DNA of 64,000 nt from an uncultured Clostridia bacterium (GTDB lineage: Bacteria > Bacillota > Clostridia > Christensenellales > Borkfalkiaceae), in NCBI GenBank assembly GCA_947628505.1, contig CANRAD010000010.1:1-64000 (forward strand), written 5' to 3'. Every line of letters starts with the position of its first letter. Within the stretch, counting starts at the first letter, position 1. The notes below the pieces were generated by a model. The model did not search any database. It was given only the letters and a program-made list of their open reading frames with translations, and was not told the origin of the DNA. Of the stretch, positions 50,934 to 60,650 are shown in pieces. The translations under genes were made by a program, and so were the position numbers.

Positions 50934-50962
50934 AACCGATAGCGCGTAAAAGACAATATGAA

Positions 50963-50997
50963 CCGCGTAGGTATAAAATATACCCGCGCGTTTTTAT
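50963..50997 (+). terminator. Terminator after the restriction-modification locus
   Basis: CGCG-TA-GGTATA pairs with TATACC-CG-CGCG around AAA, followed by TTTTTATTTG. Confidence 0.75.
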
Positions 50998-51021
50998 TTG
51001 TAAAATATCCGCACTATTTAA

Positions 51022-51050
51022 TTGCAACCTCGCCCGCGTAATGGTATAAT
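51022..51050 (+). promoter_or_regulatory. Promoter of dapF
   Basis: TTGCAA, 17-base spacer, perfect TATAAT, 43 bases before the start codon. Confidence 0.75.
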
Positions 51051-51092
51051 AAAACGGTAAACGCGTATTCAAATGCAACGCGGAGGATTTAT

Positions 51093-51929
51093 ATGAAATT
51101 CTATAAAATGCACGGTTGCGGCAACGACTACATATATTTCGACTGCATGAAAGCCGAGATAAAAGAACCCGAAAAACTTGCCGTGCGCCTTTCCGACAGA
51201 CACTTTTCGATAGGCGGCGACGGAATAATTCTTCTTTGTCCTTCAAAAATCGCCGATTGCAGAATGAGAATGTTCAACGCCGACGGCTCGGAGGGCAGAA
51301 TGTGCGGCAACGGAGTGCGTTGCATAGGCAAACTCGCACGCGACCTCGGCTATGCGAAAGGCGACAAATGCTCGGTGGAAACGCTGTCGGGGATAAAATA
51401 TCTCGATTTGTTCTTCGATGACTCCGGAAAGGTTTCCGCGGCGAAAGTGGATATGGGCGTCCCCGAATTGCGCGGCGAAAAAATTCCCTCCTCGTTCACA
51501 GGCGAAAAAATCGTCGGCGCGCCGCTCGAAGTCGGCGGAAAAGTTTACGCCGTAACTCTCGTCTCCATGGGCAATCCGCATTGCGTTGTTTTCGTGGACG
51601 ATCCCGATGATATCGATATCGGAAAAATCGGTCCGCAGTTCGAAAATCACCCGTCGTTCCCCGAACGTGTCAACACCGAATTTATAAGCGTTTCCGGCGA
51701 AAACCGCTTGAAGATGCGCGTTTGGGAGAGGGGAAGCGGCGAAACTCTCGCTTGCGGCACGGGCGCATGCGCGGCGGCCGTGGCCGCCGTTTTGAACGGT
51801 TACTGCAAAATCGGCGAGGATATAACTGTGTCGCTCAAAGGCGGAGATCTCGTTATAACTTACAAGGACGACCGCGTATACATGTACGGCGGAGCCACGC
51901 TTGCGTTCACGGGTGAAACAGAGATATAA
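51093..51929 (+). CDS. dapF: Diaminopimelate epimerase
   Basis: Interconverts LL- and meso-diaminopimelate for peptidoglycan and lysine. The 278-residue enzyme has the two catalytic cysteine loops: GRMCGNGVRCIGKLA (about residue 72) and LACGTGACAAAVA (about residue 220), plus the N-terminal KMHGCGNDYIY and FNADGSEG. GGAGG precedes the ATG. It has its own promoter. The partner dapL lies two genes downstream, with pyrG between them. Confidence 0.95.
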   Translation: MKFYKMHGCGNDYIYFDCMKAEIKEPEKLAVRLSDRHFSIGGDGIILLCPSKIADCRMRMFNADGSEGRMCGNGVRCIGKLARDLGYAKGDKCSVETLSGIKYLDLFFDDSGKVSAAKVDMGVPELRGEKIPSSFTGEKIVGAPLEVGGKVYAVTLVSMGNPHCVVFVDDPDDIDIGKIGPQFENHPSFPERVNTEFISVSGENRLKMRVWERGSGETLACGTGACAAAVAAVLNGYCKIGEDITVSLKGGDLVITYKDDRVYMYGGATLAFTGETEI

Positions 51930-51954
51930 GCGCGCATATTTTTGCCGTTTACTG

Positions 51955-51983
51955 TTGCAATGGCGCAAATTTTATGTTAAAAT
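51955..51983 (+). promoter_or_regulatory. Promoter of pyrG-dapL-malQ
   Basis: TTGCAA, 17-base spacer, TAAAAT, just past the dapF stop and 37 bases before the pyrG start. Confidence 0.7.
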
Positions 51984-52020
51984 ATTTTAGATGGCAACTA
52001 ATGAAATTTCGGAGTGAAAT

Positions 52021-53616
52021 ATGACAAAATACATTTTCGTAACGGGCGGAGTTGTATCGGGGCTCGGCAAGGGCATAACGGCGGCTTCTTTGGGAAGGCT
52101 CCTCAAATGCAGAGGCTATAAAGTCGCTTCGCAGAAACTCGATCCCTATATCAACATAGATCCCGGCACTATGAGCCCTTATCAGCACGGCGAAGTTTTC
52201 GTAACCGACGACGGCGCCGAAACCGATCTCGATTTGGGACATTACGAGAGGTTCATAGACGAGAATCTCAACAAGTACTCCAATCTGACTACGGGCAAAG
52301 TGTATTGGAATGTTCTCAACAAGGAGAGGAACGGCGAATACTTGGGGCAGACGGTTCAGGTAATTCCGCATATAACCAACGAAATAAAGAGCTTTATATA
52401 TAACGTCGGAAAAATCACTTCGGCGGACGTCGTCATAACGGAGATAGGCGGCACGATAGGCGATATAGAGAGCCAGCCGTTTATAGAGGCGATACGTCAG
52501 GTTGCAAGGGAAGTCGGCAGGGATAACTGCTGTTTTATACACGTAACGCTCGTTCCGTATATATCCGGCTCCGAAGAATTCAAATCCAAGCCCACGCAAC
52601 ATTCCGTAAAGGAGTTGCAGGGAATGGGAATAAATCCCGATATAATAATTGCGAGAGTGGACGCGCCAATGCCTAAGGACGTCCGCGCGAAGATAGCAAT
52701 GTTCTGCAACGTGGAGCCGGAGTGCTGTATAGAAAACCTCACGCTCCCCGTGCTGTATCAGTGCCCCATAATGCTCGAAAACAGCAATTTTTCGACTATA
52801 GTCTGCAAAAAACTCAATCTCGATCCGCGCGTTATAGATCTGACGGAGTGGAATAAAATGTTGGAGCGCATAGCGGCGCGCAACAAAGAGGTAACCATAG
52901 CTCTCTGCGGCAAGTACGTTCAGCTTCACGACGCGTATCTTTCCGTTGCGGAAGCATTGGCTCACGCCGGCTACGAAAACGCCGCAAAAGTCAACATAAA
53001 ATGGGTGGATACCGAGGAGCTTACCCGTGAAAACATCGCGGAGACGCTTTCGGGCGTACAGGGAATACTCGTTCCCGGCGGTTTCGGCGGCAGAGGGATA
53101 GAGGGCAAAGTTCTTTGCGCCGAATATGCCCGCGTAAACAATATCCCTTATCTCGGCATCTGTCTCGGAATGCAGACGGCGGTAATAGAATTTGCGCGCA
53201 ACGTTTTGGGATACGCCGACGCTAACTCCTCCGAATTCGATTCCGATTCGAAGCATCCGGTAATCGATCTGATGCCCGACCAGCACGGAGTGAAGATGGG
53301 CGGCACAATGCGTTTGGGCGCGTATCCATGCAAGGTCATAGGCCCCGAAATGAAAGCGGCGTATAAAGCGGACAACATCTCCGAACGCCACCGCCACAGA
53401 TACGAATTCAACAACGATTACCGCGAGGAAATAGAGAAAGCAGGAATGAAAATCGCCGGCACGTCCCCGAGCGGGCACCTTGTGGAGGCGGTGGAAATTC
53501 CCGCGAACGATTTTTATGTGGGCGTTCAGTTTCATCCCGAATTCAAATCCCGTCCGCAGTCGGCGCATCCGCTTTTCCGCGAGTTTGTAGCCGCGGCGGT
53601 AAGATACGGAAAATAA
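52021..53616 (+). CDS. pyrG: CTP synthase
   Basis: Aminates UTP to CTP using ATP and glutamine. The 531-residue protein has the N-terminal synthase domain ([56 protein letters not shown]) and a C-terminal class I glutaminase domain with [14 protein letters not shown] (catalytic Cys) and [16 protein letters not shown]. The Firmicute leader-attenuation region was not evident in the short 5' region here. Gap of eight bases to dapL, so they are co-transcribed. Confidence 0.97.
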   Translation: MTKYIFVTGGVVSGLGKGITAASLGRLLKCRGYKVASQKLDPYINIDPGTMSPYQHGEVFVTDDGAETDLDLGHYERFIDENLNKYSNLTTGKVYWNVLNKERNGEYLGQTVQVIPHITNEIKSFIYNVGKITSADVVITEIGGTIGDIESQPFIEAIRQVAREVGRDNCCFIHVTLVPYISGSEEFKSKPTQHSVKELQGMGINPDIIIARVDAPMPKDVRAKIAMFCNVEPECCIENLTLPVLYQCPIMLENSNFSTIVCKKLNLDPRVIDLTEWNKMLERIAARNKEVTIALCGKYVQLHDAYLSVAEALAHAGYENAAKVNIKWVDTEELTRENIAETLSGVQGILVPGGFGGRGIEGKVLCAEYARVNNIPYLGICLGMQTAVIEFARNVLGYADANSSEFDSDSKHPVIDLMPDQHGVKMGGTMRLGAYPCKVIGPEMKAAYKADNISERHRHRYEFNNDYREEIEKAGMKIAGTSPSGHLVEAVEIPANDFYVGVQFHPEFKSRPQSAHPLFREFVAAAVRYGK

Positions 53617-53624
53617 GGTAAACC

Positions 53625-54809
53625 ATGAAATATAATTCCAATTTCAACGATATAGCGGAGAACTATCTCTTTGCGGAAGTCGCCGACCGCGCTTCCGCGT
53701 ATTCCGCCGCGCATCCGGATAAAAAAGTTTTGAAGCTCGGCATAGGGGACGTAACTCTGCCCCTCGTTCCGGAAGTCATAAAGGCGCTTCACGCGGCCGT
53801 GGACGAAATGTCCCGAAAATCCGATTTCAAGGGCTATGGCCCCTATGAGGGCTATGATTTTCTGCGCGAGAGCATACGCGGATACTATCGGTCTCGCGGC
53901 GTGAATATCGCTCTGAATGAAATTTTCGTCTCCGATGGCGCGAAAAGCGATCTCGGAAACATTCTCGATATCTTCTCCCGGGATAACGTCGTCCTCGTTC
54001 CCGATCCGGTATATCCGGTATATGTGGATACAAACGTCATGGCGGGCAGAAAGATAATATACGCCGACGCGTCCGAGAAAAACGGCTTCCTTCCCGAACC
54101 GGATTATTCCGTCAAAGCGGACATAATTTATATATGCTCTCCCAACAACCCGACGGGTGCGGCGTACACTCGCGAAGGTTTGAAAGCGTGGGTGGACTAT
54201 GCCAATTCCATGAACGCCGTTATCTTGTACGACGCGGCATACGAGTGTTTTATAGAGGATGAAAATCTTGTCCGCTCCGTTTTCGAAATAGACGGCGCAA
54301 GAACTTGCGCTATAGAGTTCTGTTCGTTCTCGAAAACGGCGGGATTCACGGGCACGCGTTGCGGATATACGGTAATTCCGCAAGAGCTCGCAAAGGACGG
54401 CTTTTCTGCCAATAAAATGTGGCTGCGCCGCCAAAGCACGAAATTCAACGGCGTGCCCTATATAGTCCAGCGCGGCGCGGCTGCGGTATTTACGGCCGAC
54501 GGTATGCGCGAAATAAAGGAAAACATTTCATACTATAAGAAGAACGCAAAGCTCATAGCCGACGCCATGGACGAACTCGGCGTATGGTATACGGGCGGAA
54601 AGAATTCCCCGTACATATGGTTGAAATGCCCCGGCGGAATGAACAGTTGGCAGTTTTTCGATTATCTTTTGGAAAACGCGCAGGTTGTCGGCACTCCGGG
54701 CTCGGGTTTCGGCAGAAACGGCGACGGCTTTTTCCGTCTTACGGCATTCGGTAGCGAAGAAGTTACCCGCGAAGCTGTCGGCCGCATAAAATTATTGTTG
54801 AAAAAGTGA
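53625..54809 (+). CDS. dapL: LL-diaminopimelate aminotransferase
   Basis: PLP enzyme that makes LL-diaminopimelate from tetrahydrodipicolinate and glutamate in one step, bypassing the acyl-intermediate branch. The 394-residue protein has YLFAEVADRASAY and LKLGIGDVTLPLVPEVIKAL at the N terminus, YGPYEGYDFLRESI, CSPNNPTGAAY and the PLP-lysine region SFSKTAGFTGTRCGY. It works with dapF just upstream, which indicates the DapL variant of the lysine pathway, common in Clostridia. Confidence 0.95.
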   Translation: MKYNSNFNDIAENYLFAEVADRASAYSAAHPDKKVLKLGIGDVTLPLVPEVIKALHAAVDEMSRKSDFKGYGPYEGYDFLRESIRGYYRSRGVNIALNEIFVSDGAKSDLGNILDIFSRDNVVLVPDPVYPVYVDTNVMAGRKIIYADASEKNGFLPEPDYSVKADIIYICSPNNPTGAAYTREGLKAWVDYANSMNAVILYDAAYECFIEDENLVRSVFEIDGARTCAIEFCSFSKTAGFTGTRCGYTVIPQELAKDGFSANKMWLRRQSTKFNGVPYIVQRGAAAVFTADGMREIKENISYYKKNAKLIADAMDELGVWYTGGKNSPYIWLKCPGGMNSWQFFDYLLENAQVVGTPGSGFGRNGDGFFRLTAFGSEEVTREAVGRIKLLLKK

Positions 54810-54826
54810 ATCTTATGGGTGAAAGC

Positions 54827-56329
54827 ATGGAAAACGATTTGAAGCGCGGCGCCGGAATACTGTGCCACATCTCTTCTTTGCCGGGAAAATACGGAATAGG
54901 AACGCTCGGCAAAGAGGCCTATAAGTTTGCCGATTATCTCGTGAAATGCCACGTGAAGTATTGGCAGATTTTGCCGCTCGTGCAAACGGGCTTCGGCGAC
55001 AGCCCCTATCAATCGGTGTGCTGTAATTCGGGCAACCCTTATTTTATCGACCTCGAAGCGCTCAGAGACGAGGGGCTCATAGACGACGAGGAGCTCTCGT
55101 CATGCGTCGCTCCCGAAGGCGATATAGACTACGGCAATCTCTATAAAAAGCGTTACGAAATACTTCGTCTCGCCTATGCGCGTTTCAATATCGGCGATCC
55201 CGATTTCGTCGCGTTTATCGACAGCGGCGAGTTTGAGGATTACGCTCTGTTTATGTCGCTTAAATCGCGTTACGGCGGTTCTTTCGATACATTTCCCGAC
55301 GCGTATAAGTACAAAGAGCATCTCGCAATGTACGAGTTCAGGAATTCCGTATACAAGAGCGAATATTGTTTTTGGCTGTTCTTGCAGTATATTTTCAAAA
55401 AACAATGGAAAAAGCTCAAAGAGTACGTCAATTCCCTCGGCATAAAGATAATAGGCGACATACCCTTGTACGTCGCATACGATTCGTCGGACGTGTGGGG
55501 CAGACCGGAGCTTTTCAAGCTCGACGAAGAGCTTCGCCCCACGAAAGTGGCAGGAGTTCCGCCCGATTATTTTTCGAGGACGGGCCAACTCTGGGGCAAT
55601 CCGCTTTATAATTGGGAGGCGCTTGCCGCGGAGAATTACGAGTGGTGGATAAACCGCGTGCGTAAAGCGCAGGAGTTGTACGACGTGGTAAGAATAGACC
55701 ACTTCCGCGGTCTTGACAGATATTACGCCATACCCGCCGGCGCCAGGACGGCCGAAACGGGGGAGTGGCTCGAAGGCCCGCAGACAAAGCTCTTCGACGC
55801 GATAAAGGAAAGGATAGGAGACGTTCCCGTAATCGCGGAAGATTTGGGGATTATGGACAGCGGAGTGATAAAACTGAGAGCGCGCACGGGATTTCCCGGG
55901 ATGAAAATACTTCAATTCGCGTTCGACGGCAAGCTGTCCAATTCGTATCTGCCCAAAAACATGGAGGAGAACTCCGTGGCGTATACGGGCACTCACGATA
56001 ATTCCACAACTCTCGGTTTTCTCGAAAAAATGAGCGAAAATCAGTTCCGCCTTTTCAAGAGACGTTTGCGCGAAGCCCTCGACGGCGAAAACGCTTCTTT
56101 CCCGTTCGTAACCCGCAAGCAGACGGCTCTCGCGCTGTCTGTATGCGCTCTCGCTTCGCCGGCGCGCCTTGCGATAATCCCCGTTCAGGACCTTATGTTG
56201 CTTGGGGACGAGAGCAGAATGAACGTTCCGTCCGTGGCCGAAGGCAATTGGAAATTCAGATTGAAAACCATGCCTACGAGATACAGCGCGGCGGTTATGC
56301 GCAAGATAAACGAACAATATTCAAGATGA
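54827..56329 (+). CDS. malQ: 4-alpha-glucanotransferase
   Basis: GH77 enzyme that transfers alpha-1,4-glucan segments; acts in maltodextrin or glycogen metabolism. The 500-residue protein has GILCHISSLPGKYGIGTLG at the N terminus, the nucleophile/acid regions VRIDHFRGLDRYYAIPAG and VIAEDLGIMDSGV, and AYTGTHDNSTTLGFL. The ATG at 54827 has GGGTGAAAGC ahead of it; a GTG at 54806 overlapping dapL's stop and an ATG at 54815 are alternatives. Last gene of the pyrG operon, with a strong terminator after it. Confidence 0.93.
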   Translation: MENDLKRGAGILCHISSLPGKYGIGTLGKEAYKFADYLVKCHVKYWQILPLVQTGFGDSPYQSVCCNSGNPYFIDLEALRDEGLIDDEELSSCVAPEGDIDYGNLYKKRYEILRLAYARFNIGDPDFVAFIDSGEFEDYALFMSLKSRYGGSFDTFPDAYKYKEHLAMYEFRNSVYKSEYCFWLFLQYIFKKQWKKLKEYVNSLGIKIIGDIPLYVAYDSSDVWGRPELFKLDEELRPTKVAGVPPDYFSRTGQLWGNPLYNWEALAAENYEWWINRVRKAQELYDVVRIDHFRGLDRYYAIPAGARTAETGEWLEGPQTKLFDAIKERIGDVPVIAEDLGIMDSGVIKLRARTGFPGMKILQFAFDGKLSNSYLPKNMEENSVAYTGTHDNSTTLGFLEKMSENQFRLFKRRLREALDGENASFPFVTRKQTALALSVCALASPARLAIIPVQDLMLLGDESRMNVPSVAEGNWKFRLKTMPTRYSAAVMRKINEQYSR

Positions 56330-56349
56330 TTTAAAAGCAAAACATATAA

Positions 56350-56390
56350 AACGCCGCACGCGATTTTATCGCGTGCGGCGTCGTCTTTTG
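56350..56390. terminator. Bidirectional terminator between malQ and spoIIE
   Basis: Perfect 14-pair stem ACGCCGCACGCGAT/ATCGCGTGCGGCGT with a 3-base loop. A short T run follows on each side. Confidence 0.85.
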
Positions 56391-56413
56391 AAACCGCTTT
56401 TTAAAGTTTTGCC

Positions 56414-58681
56414 TCAACCGTAGTCGAACAATCTCGTGCAAAGTACGGTCATATCGTCCGAGAGCGCCCGTTTTGTTCTGTTGAGAGCTTCGGCGAGAAT
56501 TTTATCGGCGAGATTTTGCGGATTTAAAGGTTTTAAACCTTGCAGATATTCGTATAATTCGGTTGAAGAGGGAAAGGCGGAGGTAATGCCGTCGCTCATA
56601 AACACGATTATATCTCCGCTTTTGAGCTGTTCCGAACAAACGGTGGGTTTGAGGTTGTCGAGAATACCGAGCGGCAGCGAGCCGCTTTCGAGCACTTTAA
56701 TCTCGCCTCGGCGCATGATAACGCCCGCCGGCGAACCTATTTTTACGAAATCCGCTCTGCCGCTGTCGAGGTTGACAGCGGCTATGTCTATGCACGCGAA
56801 CCTTTCGTCTCTGTTGAACGAGAGCAGTTTGTTGATTGTTTTCAGCACGGTGTCCTCGGGAATTTCCGCGCGGTAGAAGGCCTCGATGAGCGATATCGCG
56901 GCCTCGGAAACTTTGCGCGCGTAAACTCCGCTGCCCATTCCGTCCGAAAGCGCCATTAAAAAGGCGCGTTCGTTTATGCGTATCACCGAATGAGTGTCTC
57001 CCGAAACGCTTTCGCCGTTTTTTACGGCGCAGGCAACGCCGAAAGCTGCGTCCAATCTCGGCGGCGCCCCGAACACGAGACAGGTTTTAAGTCCGCTCTC
57101 GGAGTATTTGTCTTTGAGAAGGTATTTTTTACGCATTACTTCCGAAATAACCCCGGCGACGGTCGACGGATTGAAATCACCGCATATGAGCGCCCAGACT
57201 TCACAGCCGTTTTCGCCCGTAATATTCAGTTCCGGGCATGAAACGCCGTATGAAGAGAGCGATTTTTTTATCTCGTCCTCGGCTTCGGAATAATTTTCGG
57301 GCGTGCGGCTCAGATCCACGGCGCAACTTTTCATAACTTCCGAAACCCCGTGCGCCTGGTCGGCAAGCAGCCTTCGCCCCGCTTTGGCGTTGTCGTTTTC
57401 CGTCATAACCCGTCTGTATTCCTGTAAAATTGCGTTCAGTTCGGTCATTACGTCCGACGGCCGCGCGCACGCCGCCGTCATCTCCGAGGGCAAGTCGATA
57501 AGATTTACTTTGCCCTTGACGCAGCCGGCGTCTATCAGTTTTTTAAAGCCGGGATATTTCCCCGTTTTCCCGCATATTCCCGCTCTGTCGCAATTTAAAC
57601 AGCACTTGTCTTTGAGCTCCGAAAACATTCTTTCGCGCACTGCTGTTTCGTCCACGTCGTCGTCGAGCGCCATAAACGCACATTCTATCTCTTTGAACAG
57701 TTCGCTTATTCTGAACAGCCTTTCTCCGGTACGTCTGCGCGTGCGCGCAACGGCCGCTTCGGGCAGAACTTCTCTGCACGCGAGCTTCGATTTCAGCTCT
57801 TTCATATGTTTATCCGAGGGCAGAGAGGGGATAAAACACGCAAAAAACAGCAATAGCGCGAGCGCTATTATAAGCGACGTCGGACAGCGGTATGCGCCGG
57901 AAATATACGAATAACCGGCCGAGAGAACGCCCGCGGTCGCGGCGGGCGCAAACCGCCCCGCGTTACAGAACAAAAGCGCCGCCGCGCCTATCGTAACGTA
58001 TGCCGATATGCATATCGGATTCAATTCGGAAATCGCCTCGGGAACAGCGAGCACGAGCGATATCAGAATCGAGGCCGGCGATTTCAAAAGCCGCGTGAAG
58101 AACACTATGGCCGCGGCGCAAAGGCATATGTAGGCGGCTTGACCGGCGATTTCGTACAGCCCGGCGCCCGCCGTGGCGTATACCGCGGCGATACAGACGA
58201 GTTCGTCCTCTCTGAGCCTGCATTTTCCGAGTCTGAAAATGAGCGCGTAAACGCACTTGAATGAAAAAAAAGCGAAAACGCATGCGACGGCGGCGGCAAC
58301 GCTCTTTACGGCATATTCGTTCAGCCAACTTATTCTGATTCCCAGCCAGGGCGCGAAGATGATATACGGCGCCAGAGCCGCGGCAAAGAGAAGAGCGGCT
58401 TCGTATTTGAGTTTTCTGCCCGTTCTGCGATACAAAAAAGCCGTCAAGGCGAGGAATATGCCTTCGAACGCGCAGATGAGAGTTATTTTGAGATTGAGAT
58501 TTACAGCCGAGGCGGCTATAAAGACGGCGGGCGTAACGATTAAATTCGCGCCGCACGCCAGCATGGCAAAACACAGTCCGAGCGAGAGCGGCGCGCCTTT
58601 TACGGCATAGTTCAAAAGCGCCGTAACGACGCCGTAAATTACGTACAGCCGAATCGATTTCAAGTTAATTTTAAGCGGCAT
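56414..58681 (-). CDS. spoIIE: Stage II sporulation protein E (SpoIIE serine phosphatase)
   Basis: PP2C-type phosphatase that dephosphorylates SpoIIAA at the division septum and triggers sigma-F in the forespore. The 755-residue protein has an N-terminal region with about ten membrane helices (residues ~10-300), a central oligomerisation region with a cysteine cluster (CCLNCDRAGICG, about residue 350), and the C-terminal phosphatase domain with FLMALSDGMGSG, VFMSDGITSAF and LSDDMTVLC. Length and layout match SpoIIE (about 830 in Bacillus). The adjacent upstream gene is mnmG. No classical SpoIIE promoter motif was identified. Confidence 0.93.
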   Translation of the reverse strand: MPLKINLKSIRLYVIYGVVTALLNYAVKGAPLSLGLCFAMLACGANLIVTPAVFIAASAVNLNLKITLICAFEGIFLALTAFLYRRTGRKLKYEAALLFAAALAPYIIFAPWLGIRISWLNEYAVKSVAAAVACVFAFFSFKCVYALIFRLGKCRLREDELVCIAAVYATAGAGLYEIAGQAAYICLCAAAIVFFTRLLKSPASILISLVLAVPEAISELNPICISAYVTIGAAALLFCNAGRFAPAATAGVLSAGYSYISGAYRCPTSLIIALALLLFFACFIPSLPSDKHMKELKSKLACREVLPEAAVARTRRRTGERLFRISELFKEIECAFMALDDDVDETAVRERMFSELKDKCCLNCDRAGICGKTGKYPGFKKLIDAGCVKGKVNLIDLPSEMTAACARPSDVMTELNAILQEYRRVMTENDNAKAGRRLLADQAHGVSEVMKSCAVDLSRTPENYSEAEDEIKKSLSSYGVSCPELNITGENGCEVWALICGDFNPSTVAGVISEVMRKKYLLKDKYSESGLKTCLVFGAPPRLDAAFGVACAVKNGESVSGDTHSVIRINERAFLMALSDGMGSGVYARKVSEAAISLIEAFYRAEIPEDTVLKTINKLLSFNRDERFACIDIAAVNLDSGRADFVKIGSPAGVIMRRGEIKVLESGSLPLGILDNLKPTVCSEQLKSGDIIVFMSDGITSAFPSSTELYEYLQGLKPLNPQNLADKILAEALNRTKRALSDDMTVLCTRLFDYG

Positions 58682-58742
58682 ATACGTATTGTACTGCCGC
58701 TTGCGATGAATAATTTGTCTTATATTGAATAATAAAATGTTT

Positions 58743-60611
58743 TCATACGGATTTCCGCGTGGCCAGCCAAACCATGAGCACGGTGATATCCGCGGGATTG
58801 ACGCCCGAAATTCTTTCGGCTTGACCTATCGTCAGCGGCCTTACGCGTTCGAGCTTTTCGCGCGCTTCCAGCCTCAATCCGCCTATTTTCGAATAATCTA
58901 TGTCCTCCGGCAGTTTTTTCTCTTCGAGTTTTTTCTGCTTTTCGATACGCGCCCTTATTTTTTTGGAATAGCCCTCGTACTTGATTGTTGCCTCCGCGCT
59001 CTTTTTTATCTCCTCGGGAGCGTCGTTCAGAATTCCGAAGAACCGCGTTATGTCATTAAGCGCGGCGCCGCGGCGTATGAGGTCCGCGTAAGTCAGCCCT
59101 CCGGCGTTTCCCCGCAGCGAGCGAGCCTTTAAAAATTCTTCGCACGCGGCGCGGTCGACTTTCAAATCGAGCTTTTTCAGAACGTCGTCGTACCAGCATT
59201 TGCGCATAAAATAAATTCTGCCGCGCTCTTCCGTGAACAGCGGAGTGCCCATGATTTTCGGCGTCAGTCTGAAATCTGCCGTGTCTTGTCTGAGCTCCGT
59301 GGAAAATTCCGCGCGGGACGTCATCATTCTGTACGGCTCTTCCGTGCCCTTGGTAACGAGGTCGTCGATAAGAACGCCGATATACGCTTCGTCCCGTCCG
59401 AGCACGAGCGGTTGTTTTCCGAGAAGGGCAAAGGCCGCGTTTATTCCGGCGACGAGCCCTTGCGCGGCGGCCTCTTCATAGCCCGAAGTTCCGTTTATTT
59501 GTCCCGCGGTGTAAAGCCCCTTGACTTTCTTGAATTCGAGCGTAGGCAAGAGGTCGAGAGAGTCTATGCAATCGTATTCGATCGCATACGCGTATCTCAT
59601 TATCTTTGAATTTTCCAACCCCTTTACCGAGCGATACATCTCTTTCTGCACGTCGTGCGGCATTGAAGAGGACATTCCCTGAACGTAAACTTCGTTGGTG
59701 TCCGCGCCCTCGGGTTCGAGGAAAATCTGATGCCGCTCCTTGTCCGAAAATCTTACTACTTTCGTCTCTATCGAGGGACAGTATCTCGGTCCGGTGCTCT
59801 TTATCTCTCCGTTGTAGAGGGGAGAGCGGTCGAGATTGTCCAGAATTATCGAATGGGTGTTCGCGTTGGTATAGGTGAGGTAGCAGGGCTTCGAATTTAC
59901 GGGCGCGCTTTCGTGCAAAAACGAAAACGCGGGCACGCCTTCCTCGCCGGGTTGAATTTCGCATTTTCCGAAGTCGACGGTTCTTCCGTCCAACCTCGCG
60001 GGAGTGCCCGTCTTGAATCGGCGCACTTTGAAACCGAGCTTAATAAGATTTGAAGTAAGCTCGTCGGCAGGCGCGAATCCGGAAGGCCCGCTCTTTTGTC
60101 TGAAACTTCCCGTAACCGTCTCCGCGTTCAGATATACGCCCGTCGCCACGATTACGGCTTTACAGACGAGCACTCCGCCGTAAGTTGTAAGAACGCCCGA
60201 AACTTTTCCTCCGTCGACAAGGATTTCCGCCGCTTCGCCTTGCAATATATCGAGGTTTTCGCAATTTTCGAGCGTGCGTTTCATCTCGCGGTGGTATGCG
60301 TTTTTATCGCATTGACAGCGCAGACATTGCACGGCCTCGCCCTTGCCCTCGTTCAACATTCTTATCTGTAAAGCCGTCTTGTCGGCGTTTACGGCCATTT
60401 CCCCGCCGAGCGCGTCTATTTCCCGCACGAGATGTCCTTTTGCCGTGCCGCCTATGGACGGATTGCACGCCATAAACGCTATGCTGTCGAGGTTGAGGGT
60501 AAGAACGGCGGTCTTCAAGCCGAGTCTCGCCGCGGCGAGCGCGGCCTCCGAACCGGCGTGTCCGGCGCCTATGACCACTATATCGAATTGTCCTTCGGTA
60601 AATCTATCCAT
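58743..60611 (-). CDS. mnmG: tRNA uridine-5-carboxymethylaminomethyl modification enzyme MnmG
   Basis: FAD-dependent enzyme that, with MnmE, adds (carboxymethyl)aminomethyl to U34 of certain tRNAs. The 622-residue protein has VVIGAGHAGSEAALAAARLG (FAD Rossmann, residues 11-30), NPSIGGTAKGHLVREIDALGG, the RPGYAIEYD-like RYAYAIEYDCID and GQINGTSGYEEAAAQGLVAGINAA. mnmE is not in the window. It lies 39 bases from the dnaA stop on the same strand, so the two may be co-transcribed. Confidence 0.96.
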   Translation of the reverse strand: MDRFTEGQFDIVVIGAGHAGSEAALAAARLGLKTAVLTLNLDSIAFMACNPSIGGTAKGHLVREIDALGGEMAVNADKTALQIRMLNEGKGEAVQCLRCQCDKNAYHREMKRTLENCENLDILQGEAAEILVDGGKVSGVLTTYGGVLVCKAVIVATGVYLNAETVTGSFRQKSGPSGFAPADELTSNLIKLGFKVRRFKTGTPARLDGRTVDFGKCEIQPGEEGVPAFSFLHESAPVNSKPCYLTYTNANTHSIILDNLDRSPLYNGEIKSTGPRYCPSIETKVVRFSDKERHQIFLEPEGADTNEVYVQGMSSSMPHDVQKEMYRSVKGLENSKIMRYAYAIEYDCIDSLDLLPTLEFKKVKGLYTAGQINGTSGYEEAAAQGLVAGINAAFALLGKQPLVLGRDEAYIGVLIDDLVTKGTEEPYRMMTSRAEFSTELRQDTADFRLTPKIMGTPLFTEERGRIYFMRKCWYDDVLKKLDLKVDRAACEEFLKARSLRGNAGGLTYADLIRRGAALNDITRFFGILNDAPEEIKKSAEATIKYEGYSKKIRARIEKQKKLEEKKLPEDIDYSKIGGLRLEAREKLERVRPLTIGQAERISGVNPADITVLMVWLATRKSV

Positions 60612-60650
60612 CTTCCAAATTATTATTGCCCGAGCGCGTCGGGCAATAAC